Assembly (NCBI RefSeq): GCF_002327105.1
Contig: NZ_CP023406.1
Location: 2,976,001 to 3,040,000, forward strand
Source of the DNA: Luteimonas chenhongjianii
Lineage (GTDB): Bacteria; Pseudomonadota; Gammaproteobacteria; Xanthomonadales; Xanthomonadaceae
Direction: 5' to 3'
Length of the DNA stretch: 64,000 bases
Below are positions 18,829 to 29,245 of the stretch, in pieces. Position numbers and translations under genes: made by a program. Under the pieces are notes generated by a model. That model was not told the DNA's origin. It worked only from the letters and a program-made list of their open reading frames with translations, and ran no database searches. Position 1 is the first letter of the stretch, and each line of letters starts with the position of its first letter.

Positions 18829-20210
18829 TGGCAGTCAGCACGTTCGACCTCTACAAGATCGGCATCGGGCCGAGTTCCTCCCACACCGTCGGGCCCATGC
18901 GCGCCGGCGCGCGCTTCGTGCGGCGCTGGCTCGAGGCGCCGGGACGGTTGCACGACGTCACGCGGATCCGCGCCGAAGTGTTCGGCTCGCTGGCGCTGAC
19001 CGGGCGCGGCCACGGCACCGACAAGGCCGTGATGATGGGCCTGGAAGGCCACATGCCCAACCGGATCGATCCCGACATCATCCCCGACGCGCTGGCGCGC
19101 ATCCGAGGCGAGAAGCGCATCCGCCTGGGCGGCAGCCATGAGATCGGCTTCGACGAGAAGTCGGACCTGGTGATGAACAAGCGCCAGAAGCTGCCGTTCC
19201 ATACCAACGGCATGCGCTTCACCGCCTACGCCGCCGATGGCAGCGTGATCGCCACGCGCGACTACTACTCGGTCGGCGGCGGCTTCGTGGTCAACGAGGA
19301 CGAGGCGGCCGAGGACCGCATCGTCGCCGACACCACCGATGTGCCGCACCCGTTCGCGAGCGGCGACGAACTGATCGCGCGCGCCAATGCCACCGGCCTG
19401 AGCATCGCCACGCTGATGCTGGAGAACGAGAAAGTCTGGCGCAGCGAGGACGAGATCCGCGAAGGCCTGCGCGAGCTGTGGACCGCGATGCAGTCCTGCG
19501 TGGCGCGTGGCATCCGCCAGACCGGCACCCTCCCCGGCGGCCTGCACGTGACGCGCCGGGCGCCTGCGCTGCACGCGGAGCTGTCCTCCAAGCCCGAGGC
19601 CGGCATGCGCGATCCGCTGACCGTGCTCGACTGGGTGAACCTCTATGCCCTCGCCGTCAACGAAGAGAACGCCGCCGGCGGGCGCGTGGTCACCGCGCCG
19701 ACCAATGGCGCAGCCGGCATCCTGCCCGCGGTGCTTCACTACTACGACCGCTTCTGCCCCAACTCCACCGAGCAGGGCATCTTCGATTTCCTGCTGACCG
19801 CGGCCGCCGTCGGCATCCTCTACAAGGAAAACGCCTCGATCTCCGGCGCCGAGGTCGGCTGCCAGGGAGAGGTGGGCGTGGCCTGCTCGATGGCTGCCGC
19901 GGGCCTGACCGCAGCGCTCGGCGGCACGCCGGGCCAGATCGAGAACGCGGCGGAGATCGGCATGGAACACAACCTCGGCCTGACCTGCGATCCGATCGGA
20001 GGCCTGGTGCAGATTCCCTGCATCGAGCGCAATGCGATGGGCGCGGTCAAGGCCATCAACGCCTCGCGCATGGCCTTCCGCGGCGACGGAAAGCACAAGG
20101 TCAGCCTCGACAAGGTCATCAGGACCATGCGCGACACCGGCCGCGACATGCGCGACAAGTACAAGGAAACCTCACGCGGCGGCCTCGCCGTCAACGTGAT
20201 CGAATGCTGA
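18828..20210 (+). CDS. sdaA: L-serine ammonia-lyase (iron-sulfur)
   Basis: Single-chain L-serine dehydratase, 460 residues, converting L-serine to pyruvate and ammonia with a catalytic [4Fe-4S] cluster. The N-terminal beta domain starts [19 protein letters not shown]. The alpha domain has [13 protein letters not shown], then [17 protein letters not shown] with the cluster cysteines, followed by [18 protein letters not shown]. Length and motif order match the proteobacterial type. It may be translated from a leaderless message (see the -10 just upstream). Confidence 0.96.
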   Translation: MAVSTFDLYKIGIGPSSSHTVGPMRAGARFVRRWLEAPGRLHDVTRIRAEVFGSLALTGRGHGTDKAVMMGLEGHMPNRIDPDIIPDALARIRGEKRIRLGGSHEIGFDEKSDLVMNKRQKLPFHTNGMRFTAYAADGSVIATRDYYSVGGGFVVNEDEAAEDRIVADTTDVPHPFASGDELIARANATGLSIATLMLENEKVWRSEDEIREGLRELWTAMQSCVARGIRQTGTLPGGLHVTRRAPALHAELSSKPEAGMRDPLTVLDWVNLYALAVNEENAAGGRVVTAPTNGAAGILPAVLHYYDRFCPNSTEQGIFDFLLTAAAVGILYKENASISGAEVGCQGEVGVACSMAAAGLTAALGGTPGQIENAAEIGMEHNLGLTCDPIGGLVQIPCIERNAMGAVKAINASRMAFRGDGKHKVSLDKVIRTMRDTGRDMRDKYKETSRGGLAVNVIEC

Positions 20211-20509
20211 GACGGTGACGCCGGGCGAGCCGCCGCTCCCGATGGTCGGCTGGCGCGTCGAGGCCCTGGTGATTATCGGCGTGGCGTGATCCCCCGCGGT
20301 CCCGTGTTCGCGCCCAGGGCCGGCGCAGCGACCGCGCCGCGATATCGAGCGTCGGCAGCCCCGCGGATGCTGGCGCCATCGCGCTGATCCGCTCTCTCGG
20401 GGCGTTGTTGCTTCATCGCGAGATCGCGCCCGGGCAGATATCCGCACAGCAGGAACAGCTCGAACGCCACCGTACGCCGATCAACCCCAGGGCGTAGGCG
20501 AAGCTGCGC
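20211..20509. other. 299-bp spacer between convergent sdaA and DUF1521 gene
   Basis: No gene with a conserved sequence is seen on either strand; the short open frames are GC artefacts. No intrinsic terminator with a T-run is visible. Confidence 0.5.
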
Positions 20510-21262
20510 TCAGGCGCTGATCGACAGCGTCAGACTGAACTGCCAGGGCACCGGAGTGGCGACGGGTTCGGGGTCGCGGTGGGGGTTGTCGCTGCCCAGC
20601 GAGAGGCCGCCGCTGAAACCGATCGAGATCAGGCCGGTGAAGAAGCTGAAGATCTCGGCGAAATGGGCCAGGAAATCCGGCCCGCCGTTCTTCAGCTCGT
20701 CGGTGGCGTGAATGAAGGCCTGGTCGACATTCTGGATGTTGCCATTGCGATCGACGGCAATGAAGCCGCTGCCGTTCTCGTTTTCCAGCAGCACGTTGCC
20801 GTCGCGCACCGCCATGTCGAGCACCCGGCCGCCGCCAGCGAATTCCTGGAACGAGAGGTCGCCGCGGGCATTGCTGTCCACGCCGCTGATCTGCACGCCA
20901 TAGTCGCCATCGGTGATCGTCACCACCGATGCCACGGTGGCGCCGTTGCCGCCCTTGGCCCAGGGCGTGGTTTCGATGGTCACCTTGGTGCCGTCGTCGA
21001 GCTGGAACGTGGTCTGGCCCCAGAAATCGAAGGCATGCTTGCCGTCGATCTCGACATGCGGGTCGCCCCAGATGCGGTAGTTCTCGCCCGTGCCCTTGTT
21101 GAAGACGATCACCTCGTCGTTGTCGCCGGCGGTGATCCGGTAGTTGTCGTTCTCGAACTGCACGCGACCGTCGCCAGTGCGCCGGGTGCTCGCGGAACCG
21201 GGCGCAGCCGGCAACTGGCCATTGACGCTGAGGGAGACGGAAACGCTCAAGGTGTCGGTCAC
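20510..21262 (-). CDS. DUF1521-domain protein with GDPH motif (putative metal-induced self-cleaving)
   Basis: About 250 residues without a signal peptide. The core begins VQFENDNYRITAGDNDEVIVF and contains YRIWGDPHVEIDGKH, followed by FDFWGQTTFQLDDGTKVTI and ETTPW. These match the DUF1521 family as I remember it. Members such as the secreted effector NopE1 of Bradyrhizobium cleave themselves at the Asp-Pro of a GDPH-type site when metal binds; the same GD/PH step is present here at about residue 68. The C-terminus is glycine-rich and hydrophobic (FFTGLISIGFSGGLSLG). The GTG at 21262 is chosen because AGGGG lies 6 nt upstream; an ATG further up would add a non-conserved stretch. Cleavage in this protein is inference. 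Confidence 0.7.
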   Translation of the reverse strand: MTDTLSVSVSLSVNGQLPAAPGSASTRRTGDGRVQFENDNYRITAGDNDEVIVFNKGTGENYRIWGDPHVEIDGKHAFDFWGQTTFQLDDGTKVTIETTPWAKGGNGATVASVVTITDGDYGVQISGVDSNARGDLSFQEFAGGGRVLDMAVRDGNVLLENENGSGFIAVDRNGNIQNVDQAFIHATDELKNGGPDFLAHFAEIFSFFTGLISIGFSGGLSLGSDNPHRDPEPVATPVPWQFSLTLSISA

Positions 21263-21381
21263 GGGATGCCCCTGGTATGCGACGGGATGACGCCATTCCA
21301 GCGCGCCGCGGCGCCCCGCGACATCCGGGCGCACCCGATCTAGGGTCCGCCCCATAGCCGGCACCCACGCCCGCGCGCGGA

Positions 21382-22467
21382 TCAGGCCGTCGCTGCGCTG
21401 ATCGCGAGCACATCATCGAGCAGCGCAGCGGCAGTGACCTCGGCCCCGGCCCCCGGCCCCTGGATCACCAGGGGCTGTGCGCTGTAGCGATCGCTGTGGA
21501 TCGCCACCCGGTTGTCGGTGCCGCTGCCCGCGCACAGCGGATGCGCCGCCGGTAACGCACGCAGTCCGACGGACGCGCCCTGCGCATCGAAGCGACCGAC
21601 GACGCATAGCCGCGCGCCCGCTGCAGCCGCCGCGACGCGCCTTGCCTCGAGATCCGCGTCGAGCAGATGCAGACAGGCATCGACCGCATCACCGGCAGCG
21701 CGGGCAAGCGCTTCGGGCACCAGCGACTCGACCACGACCTCGTGCGCCGGCAAGGCGATTCCCGCAGCGCGCGCCAGGATCAGCAGCTTGCGGCGCACGT
21801 CCTCGCCGGACAGGTCCACGCGTGGGTCGGGTTCGGTATAGCCCGAGGCGCGGGCCTGCCGGACCAGCGCCGAGAACGGCCGGCTGCCATCGTGGTGCGC
21901 GAACAACCACGCCAGCGAACCCGAAAGCACGCCTTCGATGGCGTGGATACGGTCGCCGCCGGCGATCAGCGAACGCAGGCTGCGCAGCAATGGCAGGCCG
22001 GCGCCCACCGTGGCGCTGTCGCCGTAGCGGCCGCCGGACGCGCGGGCGTCGTCGATGGCCAGTGCGCGCCCGAGATCGCCACCGGTGCCAAGCTTGTTGG
22101 CGGTGACCACATGCACACCGCGCGCCAGCCATTCGGGATGCCAGTCGGCAACGGTCTCGCTCGCGGTCGCATCGACGATGATGTCGCCGGGCCTGGAACT
22201 CTCGCCCTCCGCCCACGGCGGGAAACCCGCGTGCCGGCGCGCAGCGGCGCGGGCCTGGGCGAGTGCGCCCTGCAGGTCGACGCCACCGGCGATCTGGGTT
22301 CTCGAATTGCACAACCAGGCGATCTCGGGCAGCGCAGCGCCCTGGGCCACCAAGCGGCTGTAGCGGGCAATGAACGCCGAACCCACGGTGCCGGTGCCGA
22401 GCAGGGCCAGGTGCCCCGGGCGCGGGTGTGGGCCGCGTTCCCGCCACAACGGCACGACCGTACTCAT
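21382..22467 (-). CDS. hom: homoserine dehydrogenase
   Basis: NAD(P)-dependent reduction of aspartate semialdehyde to homoserine, at the branch to methionine and threonine. 361 residues without an ACT domain. The nucleotide fold LALLGTGTVGSAF is near residue 20, the middle has VVTANKLGTG, then YGDSATVGAGLPLLRSLRSLIAGGDRI and IEGVLSGSLAWLFAH (substrate loop), and DPRVDLSGEDVRRKLLILARAAG. Its ATG overlaps the metB stop (ATGA), making it the third gene of metX-metB-hom. Grouping it with the methionine genes supplies homoserine on demand. Confidence 0.93.
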   Translation of the reverse strand: MSTVVPLWRERGPHPRPGHLALLGTGTVGSAFIARYSRLVAQGAALPEIAWLCNSRTQIAGGVDLQGALAQARAAARRHAGFPPWAEGESSRPGDIIVDATASETVADWHPEWLARGVHVVTANKLGTGGDLGRALAIDDARASGGRYGDSATVGAGLPLLRSLRSLIAGGDRIHAIEGVLSGSLAWLFAHHDGSRPFSALVRQARASGYTEPDPRVDLSGEDVRRKLLILARAAGIALPAHEVVVESLVPEALARAAGDAVDACLHLLDADLEARRVAAAAAGARLCVVGRFDAQGASVGLRALPAAHPLCAGSGTDNRVAIHSDRYSAQPLVIQGPGAGAEVTAAALLDDVLAISAATA

Positions 22468-23705
22468 GCTTCAGCGCCCGCGCGGCCGGGACGCGGGGCC
22501 GAGTCCAGCACCGCAGTGGCGCGCGCCAGCCCGCTCTCCAGGTCGGCCAGCAGATCGTCCAGCGCCTCGATGCCAACTGACAACCGCAACAGGCCATCGG
22601 AGATTCCGGCAGCGCTGCGGGCGTCCGGCGCCATCGCCGCATGGGTCATCGTGGCCGGATGCGCGATCAGGCTTTCCACCCCGCCCAGCGATTCGGCCAG
22701 GGTGAACCGTCCCACCCCCTCGACGAAGGCGCGTACCACGTCAGCCTGCGCCACGCCGGGCGCTTGGGCCAGTTCGAACGACAGCATCGCGCCAAAGCCC
22801 GATTGCTGGCGCGCGGCGATCGTGTGGCCCGGATGATCGTCCAGCCCGGGGTAATGCACCCTGGCGACGGCTGGATGCGCGTCCAGCAGGGCGACCACGC
22901 CCGCAGTGTTCTCCTGGTGCACACGCAGCCGGGCATCGAGCGTGCGCAGGCCGCGCAGGGTCAGGAAGCTGTCGAAGGGAGAGCCGGTGATGCCGAGTGC
23001 ATTCGCCCACCAAGCCAGCTGCGCGTGCAGGTCGGCATCGCGCGCGATGACCGCGCCGCCGACCACATCGCTATGGCCGTTGATGTACTTGGTGGTCGAA
23101 TGCAGGACGACATCGGCGCCGAACTCGATCGGGCGCTGCAGGGCCGGCGACAGGAAGGTGTTGTCGACTGCCACCAGGGCGGCGGCGCGGTGCGCTGCCT
23201 CGATGACGAAGCGCAGGTCGGTGATCCGCAGCAGCGGGTTGGACGGCGTCTCGATGAGCACCAGCTTCGGCCGCGTCGCGAGCGCGTCGGCGAGGGCGCG
23301 CGGGTCGGTCAGATCCGCGGTGACCAGTTTGAAATGGCCCTTGCGCGCGAGGGCATCGAACAGGCGCCAGCTGCCGCCGTAGGCATCATGCGGCACGACC
23401 AGGCGATCGCCGGGCTCCAGCAGCGCGTTGAGCACGAGGGTGATCGCGGCCATGCCCGTCGCGGTGACCACCCCACCCGCGCCACCCTCGAGCTCGCTCA
23501 ATGCGTCGCCGAGCAGATCGCGCGTGGGATTGCCGCTGCGGGTGTAGTCGTACTGCCGCTTCTCGCCGAAGCCGGCAAAGCTGAAGTTGCTCGACAGCAC
23601 GATCGGCGGCGTCACCGCCCCGAAGGCCGGATCGCGATCGATGCCGGCGCGCACGGCACGGGTGGCGGGATGGCAGGGGGCGCCGGTCGGAACGTGGAAG
23701 CTCAT
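22464..23705 (-). CDS. metB: cystathionine gamma-synthase / O-succinylhomoserine sulfhydrylase type PLP enzyme
   Basis: PLP-dependent gamma-replacement enzyme, 413 residues. PPIVLSSNFSFAGFGEKRQYDYTRSGNPTRDLL opens the fold; the PLP lysine is in DVVLHSTTKYINGHSDVVGG. Also seen are VVPHDAYGG, VLIETPSNPLLRITD, VAVDNTFLSPALQRP, HPGHTIAARQQSGFGAMLSFEL and SLGGVESLIAHPATMTHA. It sits between metX and hom with 4-nt overlaps on both sides. Whether cysteine or sulfide is the main donor cannot be told by eye, so metB versus metZ remains open. Confidence 0.92.
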   Translation of the reverse strand: MSFHVPTGAPCHPATRAVRAGIDRDPAFGAVTPPIVLSSNFSFAGFGEKRQYDYTRSGNPTRDLLGDALSELEGGAGGVVTATGMAAITLVLNALLEPGDRLVVPHDAYGGSWRLFDALARKGHFKLVTADLTDPRALADALATRPKLVLIETPSNPLLRITDLRFVIEAAHRAAALVAVDNTFLSPALQRPIEFGADVVLHSTTKYINGHSDVVGGAVIARDADLHAQLAWWANALGITGSPFDSFLTLRGLRTLDARLRVHQENTAGVVALLDAHPAVARVHYPGLDDHPGHTIAARQQSGFGAMLSFELAQAPGVAQADVVRAFVEGVGRFTLAESLGGVESLIAHPATMTHAAMAPDARSAAGISDGLLRLSVGIEALDDLLADLESGLARATAVLDSAPRPGRAGAEA

Positions 23706-24757
23706 GCGGATTCTCCAGGCAGTGGGGCGCGCAGCGCGGCCGCGAGCAGGTTGTCGATGCGATCGGTTTCCTTGAGAAAGGCGTCGTGGCCGAAGCTCGA
23801 GCGGAGTACCCGCAGGCGTCCGTTGCCGCCCAGACCTTCGAGCAAGGTCACCGCCTCGGACAGCGGCACCAGGCGGTCGCCCTCGACCGCGATCACCGTG
23901 GTCGGCACGTGGACCTGGCGCGGATCGACGCGATGCAGATCGATCGATTCCGACAGGCGCAGCCAGGCATTGACCGGGGTGCGCGCAGCGAATCTGCCGC
24001 CGGCGACATCGAGATAGTCCTCCGCCGCCACGCGGACGCGGCCGTTGACGAGCTGCGGCGCGGCGTCGAAACGCTCGGCGAATTCTTCCGGGGTGCGATA
24101 GCTCAGCATCGCGAACTGGCGCGCCAGCGCCAGTCCCTGTGCGTCGGCGCATTGCAGCTGGCCCAGTGCCACGGCCTGCCGCTGCAGCGCGCGCCACGCC
24201 GCTGCATAGGGATGGGCGCGGTGCGCGCCGCTGACCGCCACCAGCCGCTGCAGCCGTGCTGCATGTCGCACCGCCAGCTGCAGTCCGATCAGCGCGCCAT
24301 AGGAATAGCCGACGAAGGCATGCAGGCGTGCGATGCCGAGCGCGTCGAGCAGCGCCGCGATCGCGTCCGCCTGATCCGCGGTGTCGATCGGCGCGTCGAG
24401 TTCGCCCTCGGCTCCGACGAAGTCGAAGGCCAGCAATCGCAGCTGCGCCGGATCGAGCGTGCGGCCCGGCGCGACCAGGCCCTCCAGCCACCCGGCATCG
24501 CCATCGGCGGCGTTCGCGGCCAGATGCCGGTTCGCCGAAATGCCGCCGGCAACGAAAACGACGGGCGCCGACGCGGGTCCCTGCAGTTCGTAGCGCAGGC
24601 TCAGGCGCCGGCTGCCGGCATGCAGCATCGGCAAACGCACATCCGCACTGCCGCGCTGGGCCGCGGGCAGTGCGGCGCAAGTGGAGCCAACACCGAGAGG
24701 ACCGGCAGTCTCGAATGAGGGATCGGTGCGGTGATGCGGGATGTCGACGAGGCTCAT
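23702..24757 (-). CDS. metX: homoserine O-acyltransferase (MetX-like)
   Basis: Alpha/beta-hydrolase-fold acyltransferase that activates homoserine for methionine synthesis, 351 residues. VVFVAGGISANRHLAA replaces the usual GxTG segment; the nucleophile elbow is FVGYSYGALIG with Ser, and the catalytic His is in RVLRSSFGHDAFLKE. Xanthomonads are known to use a MetX-fold enzyme that transfers succinyl rather than acetyl; the acyl donor is not visible here. The start at 24757 is chosen because the SAM-I riboswitch lies upstream. It overlaps metB by 4 nt. Confidence 0.9.
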   Translation of the reverse strand: MSLVDIPHHRTDPSFETAGPLGVGSTCAALPAAQRGSADVRLPMLHAGSRRLSLRYELQGPASAPVVFVAGGISANRHLAANAADGDAGWLEGLVAPGRTLDPAQLRLLAFDFVGAEGELDAPIDTADQADAIAALLDALGIARLHAFVGYSYGALIGLQLAVRHAARLQRLVAVSGAHRAHPYAAAWRALQRQAVALGQLQCADAQGLALARQFAMLSYRTPEEFAERFDAAPQLVNGRVRVAAEDYLDVAGGRFAARTPVNAWLRLSESIDLHRVDPRQVHVPTTVIAVEGDRLVPLSEAVTLLEGLGGNGRLRVLRSSFGHDAFLKETDRIDNLLAAALRAPLPGESA

Positions 24758-24858
24758 GACGCGTTTTCCGGATGGGCGGGGCCATCGCGTCGCGCGGAGA
24801 TCGCCGGAAGCCGCCAATGGGCGGAATGCAATACCGGCATGCGGCCGGCACGGCATCA

Positions 24859-24981
24859 CCATCTTCCGGTGGACACACAGGTCCCCGCAGGACTTGGCAC
24901 CGCGATGGACGCCGCGCGATGCGCGGATCCCATCAGGTTGCCCCGGCCTCAAAGGGCCTGTCCCTCAGCCGGTCTCGATGG
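24859..24981 (-). promoter_or_regulatory. SAM-I (S-box) riboswitch aptamer of the metX operon
   Basis: Read on the minus strand, the leader of metX holds the SAM-I consensus in order: P1 strand CCATC (24981-24977), GAGA, then GGCTGAGGGACAGGCCC, TTTGAGGCCGGGGCAACC, and after a variable stem the block GGTGCCAAGTCCTGCGGGG, closing with P1 strand GATGG (24863-24859). No run of U follows in the next 100 nt, and CCGCC-CATT-GGCGG plus other hairpins lie before the ATG, so control of translation is more likely than termination. A SAM-I riboswitch on the Xanthomonas met operon is reported in the literature. Expression of the operon should fall when SAM is high. Confidence 0.85.
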
Positions 24982-24982
24982 A

Positions 24983-25005
24983 TGGACGCAGGTTGCCTGC
25001 GTCCA
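24983..25005. repeat. perfect 10-bp palindrome at the met operon promoter
   Basis: Arms TGGACGCAGG and CCTGCGTCCA are exact reverse complements around a 3-nt loop and directly abut the P1 stem of the riboswitch. A TTGACT hexamer (25018-25013, minus strand) lies 8 nt upstream of the palindrome, which places the inverted repeat over the spacer and -10 of the operon promoter. It may be an operator, or an RNA hairpin if transcription begins upstream. Confidence 0.6.
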
Positions 25006-25102
25006 CGACACAAGTCAATCGCTTCATGCGGATGCAGAGATGGATACTTGCAGCCGCAAGTATCGGCGGCGCTTCAGAGCGACGCGCCGGCATACTCGCG
25101 GC

Positions 25103-25312
25103 ATGCGCCCTGCCCTCCTCTTCGCAGCCCCCCTGCTGGCCGCCTGTCGGACCACGCCCGCCAGGCGTCCGCGTGCCCGCCACTGGTGTCCGGCCAGCAG
25201 CGGTGGCGGACCGACCGCTGATGCGCTTCGGCGCCTGACGCTCGTCGCGCCCCCCGGTGCGTTGCCGCGTCCAGAGGTTCCTCGGCATGTGCCCGCCGGG
25301 CGTTTTCCGTAA
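25103..25312 (+). CDS. possible small lipoprotein
   Basis: A 69-residue frame beginning MRPALLFAAPLLAACRTTP, a short hydrophobic segment ending in a lipobox (LLAAC). The rest is arginine/proline-rich (ARRPRARHWCPASSGGGP) without a recognisable domain, and the frame of RPPGVRVPATGVRP nearby looks more like lipoprotein linker, so a frameshift is possible. It could be real, degenerate, or chance. No ribosome site stands out. Confidence 0.35.
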   Translation: MRPALLFAAPLLAACRTTPARRPRARHWCPASSGGGPTADALRRLTLVAPPGALPRPEVPRHVPAGRFP

Positions 25313-25331
25313 GGCGCGCGGTGCCCAGTCG

Positions 25332-26336
25332 ATGACGGCACTTCGACCTATGCCTGCGACCTGCGCCACGTTGCCGCGAGCCCGCGCCTCCATCCCGACC
25401 GCCGGCGCCGAGCCCGCCTCCTCGAGGCATCGCTTGGGCATCGCCTGCGTTCTGCTGGCGATCTGCTTGCCGACGCTCGGCCACGCGCAGACGCCAGCGT
25501 GGCGCGAGTGGTCGGGCATGCGCACCGCTTCTTCGCCCGCTGCGCCGCCGCCCGCCCCGCAGCGCAGCGCGGGTTTGGCGCCGGTGGGCCTCGAGTTGCG
25601 CCCCCACGCCGGCGGCGTCGAGGCCATCGCGGTCAACCGCCTCGCAGGGCCGGTCGAAGTGATGCTGGTTGCCGACGGTGTTCCGCCATCCACCCACCCG
25701 GGGCTGCCGGCGCGCGCGATCGTTCCGGGCGGCGGCCGCGTGATCGTTGCCAGTCTGAAGGCCGGCACCGGCGGGGCGCGGCTGCGGCTGCCCGCAGTGC
25801 CCGGCCTGCCGACCGCGCGGCCGCGCGATGTCACGTATGTCTATCCACTGCGCGATGCGCCCGTGCATGTCGGCCAGGGGTATGGCGGCGGTTTCAGCCA
25901 CGCCGATTCCGAGAACCTGCATGCGGTCGACTTCGCCGTGGCACCGGGCACGCCGGTGCTGGCCGCGCGCGACGGCCTGGTGATGCAGGTCGAATCCGAT
26001 GCGACCGCGCGCCTGGACCCCCGACTGGGCCATGACCTCGACGACGACCGCGCGCGCGGCAATTTCATCCGCATCCTCCACGACGACGGCACGATGGCGC
26101 TTTACGCCCACCTGCAGGCCGGCGGCGTGCTCGTCGGAGCGGGCACGCGGGTGCGTCGCGGCACGGTCATCGGCTTTTCGGGCAATACCGGCCTGAGCGC
26201 CGCGCCGCATCTGCACTTCGTGGTACAGGCCAACCGCGGGATGCGCCTGGAATCGCTGCCGTTCCGGATGACGGGACCCGACGGCCCGCTGCGTTTTGCC
26301 CGGGTCGGCGTGGACGCCGAGCCTGCCGCGCCCTGA
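25332..26336 (+). CDS. M23-family (LytM) peptidase
   Basis: About 334 residues. A hydrophobic signal (RLGIACVLLAICLPTLGHAQ) lies at residues 34-53 from the chosen ATG; because the N-region is long, initiation at the TTG just before LGIACVLL or at the ATG at 25350 is also possible. The C-terminal LytM domain is complete: HADSENLHAVDFAVAPGTPVLAARDG with the HxxxD zinc motif, IRILHDDGTMALYAHLQAGG, and SAAPHLHFVVQ with the HxH. It is expected to cut or remodel peptidoglycan in the periplasm. The N-terminal part has no identified fold. Confidence 0.85.
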   Translation: MTALRPMPATCATLPRARASIPTAGAEPASSRHRLGIACVLLAICLPTLGHAQTPAWREWSGMRTASSPAAPPPAPQRSAGLAPVGLELRPHAGGVEAIAVNRLAGPVEVMLVADGVPPSTHPGLPARAIVPGGGRVIVASLKAGTGGARLRLPAVPGLPTARPRDVTYVYPLRDAPVHVGQGYGGGFSHADSENLHAVDFAVAPGTPVLAARDGLVMQVESDATARLDPRLGHDLDDDRARGNFIRILHDDGTMALYAHLQAGGVLVGAGTRVRRGTVIGFSGNTGLSAAPHLHFVVQANRGMRLESLPFRMTGPDGPLRFARVGVDAEPAAP

Positions 26337-26354
26337 GCCGAGCGCCTGCGGGCG

Positions 26355-26360
26355 TATAAT
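26355..26360 (+). promoter_or_regulatory. consensus -10 box upstream of prfC
   Basis: A perfect TATAAT lies at 26355-26360, 48 nt before the prfC ATG, directly after the end of the peptidase gene. No matching -35 is seen at 17 nt, so the assignment rests on the -10 alone. Confidence 0.45.
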
Positions 26361-26408
26361 CGTCGGCTTCCCGGATTCCCGATCGCGCGCCCAGCGTGCG
26401 CTGCCCGC

Positions 26409-28013
<1,605 letters not shown>

Positions 28014-28080
28014 CCTCACGCTTGGGCCTACACCGGTGCAAGGCATAATCGGGGGAGTGGTCCCTCCCCCATCGGACGTC

Positions 28081-28734
28081 ATGAACGAATCCACCCTGTC
28101 GCTTCGCCGCCGGCGCGAAGAACTCGCCAGCGCGCTGACCCACGGCCTCGGCGCCACCGCCGCGCTGGCGGGTGGCGCGGTACTGATCACCCTGGCCGCG
28201 CTCTACGGCAACGCCTGGCAGCTGGGCGCATCGATCGTGTTCGGCGTGTCGTTGCTGCTGCTGTATCTGGCGTCCACGCTGTACCACGCAGTCGAGCACC
28301 CCGTGGTCAAGGGCCGGCTCAAGGTCTTCGACCACTGCGCGATCTATCTGCTGATCGCAGGCACCTACACGCCATTCACCCTGATCGGCCTGCGCGGCAC
28401 GCTCGGCTGGTGGCTGTTCGGCATCATCTGGACCCTGGCAATCGCCGGCGTCGTGTTCAAGCTGTTCTATACCGGGCGCTTCCGCGGCCTGTCGACGGCG
28501 ATCTACGTCGCGATGGGCTGGCTGGTGGTCGTCGCGATCGTTCCGGTCGCCGCCGCCCTGGACACCTGGACGCTGAGCTGGCTCATCGCCGGCGGCGTGT
28601 TCTATACGCTGGGGACCTACTTCTACATGCGCGAATCGATTCCCTATGCGCATGCCATCTGGCACCTGTTCTGCATCGGCGGCAGCGTCTGCCACTACGT
28701 CGCAGTGCTCGCCCAGGTCGTGCCGGCGCGTTGA
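28081..28734 (+). CDS. hemolysin III / TrhA-family membrane protein
   Basis: A 217-residue seven-helix protein of the HlyIII (YqfA, PAQR-related) family. Signatures are LYLASTLYHAVEHP with histidines, FDHCAIYLLIAGTYTPFTLIGL, and IPYAHAIWHLFCIGGSVCHYVAV, the helices carrying the family's metal-ligand histidines. The role in bacteria is membrane homeostasis rather than proven hemolysis. A CATAAT -10 (28044-28049) precedes a strong GC hairpin (28051-28070, GGGGGAG against CTCCCCC) in the 5' leader. Confidence 0.9.
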   Translation: MNESTLSLRRRREELASALTHGLGATAALAGGAVLITLAALYGNAWQLGASIVFGVSLLLLYLASTLYHAVEHPVVKGRLKVFDHCAIYLLIAGTYTPFTLIGLRGTLGWWLFGIIWTLAIAGVVFKLFYTGRFRGLSTAIYVAMGWLVVVAIVPVAAALDTWTLSWLIAGGVFYTLGTYFYMRESIPYAHAIWHLFCIGGSVCHYVAVLAQVVPAR

Positions 28735-28792
28735 CGCGGGGCGAAGGGGCTGCCCCGCTATCATGGCCACGTCGCCCCGACGGAGGTTCGCC

Positions 28793-29173
28793 ATGCATCC
28801 GCTCCGCCCAATCGCCATTGTCGCCATTGCCGCCTGCGGACTGGCCGCCTGCTCGCCCGACGCGCCGGCGCCTCCGGAATCGCAGCCGCCAGCCCCTGTC
28901 GCCGAGCCGTTACCGGAAACGGTGACAGCGCGTTACGACTGCCCCACCGTCGGTATCGTCGAGATCATCCGCGAGGGCCGCTTCGCCCGGGTGCGGATGA
29001 TCGACGGACGCATCGTCAATCTCGGCGTGATCCAGGGCAGTCAACCGCCGGTATGGTCCGAGGTCGGCCTGCGCTTCATGACCGACCAGGCCGGCGCCGA
29101 GCTGTCCCAGGAAGGCGGTCGTACCGTCCGCTGCACGGCCGGCGAGCTGCCCCCGGGTGATCCGCCGGGCTGA
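28793..29173 (+). CDS. MliC-like lipoprotein
   Basis: A 126-residue lipoprotein: signal MHPLRPIAIVAIAACGLAAC with a GLAAC lipobox, a proline-rich linker, then a domain with ARYDCPTVGIVEIIREG, GRIVNLGVIQGSQPP, WSEVGLRFMTDQ and TVRCTAG. The paired cysteines and W resemble MliC/COG3895 C-type lysozyme inhibitors, but similarity is loose. CGGAGG at 8 nt before the ATG is a strong ribosome site. Confidence 0.7.
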   Translation: MHPLRPIAIVAIAACGLAACSPDAPAPPESQPPAPVAEPLPETVTARYDCPTVGIVEIIREGRFARVRMIDGRIVNLGVIQGSQPPVWSEVGLRFMTDQAGAELSQEGGRTVRCTAGELPPGDPPG

Positions 29174-29245
29174 GTCGAGCGTGAGCGCGTTCACCCGCAG
29201 TAGACCGGTCCGCGTCGACTGTGGATGCCCGCACAGGACCACCAC

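Noticed and set aside
24758-25102. MetJ boxes for the met operon
   Set aside because: No AGACGTCT repeats; the SAM-I riboswitch explains control.
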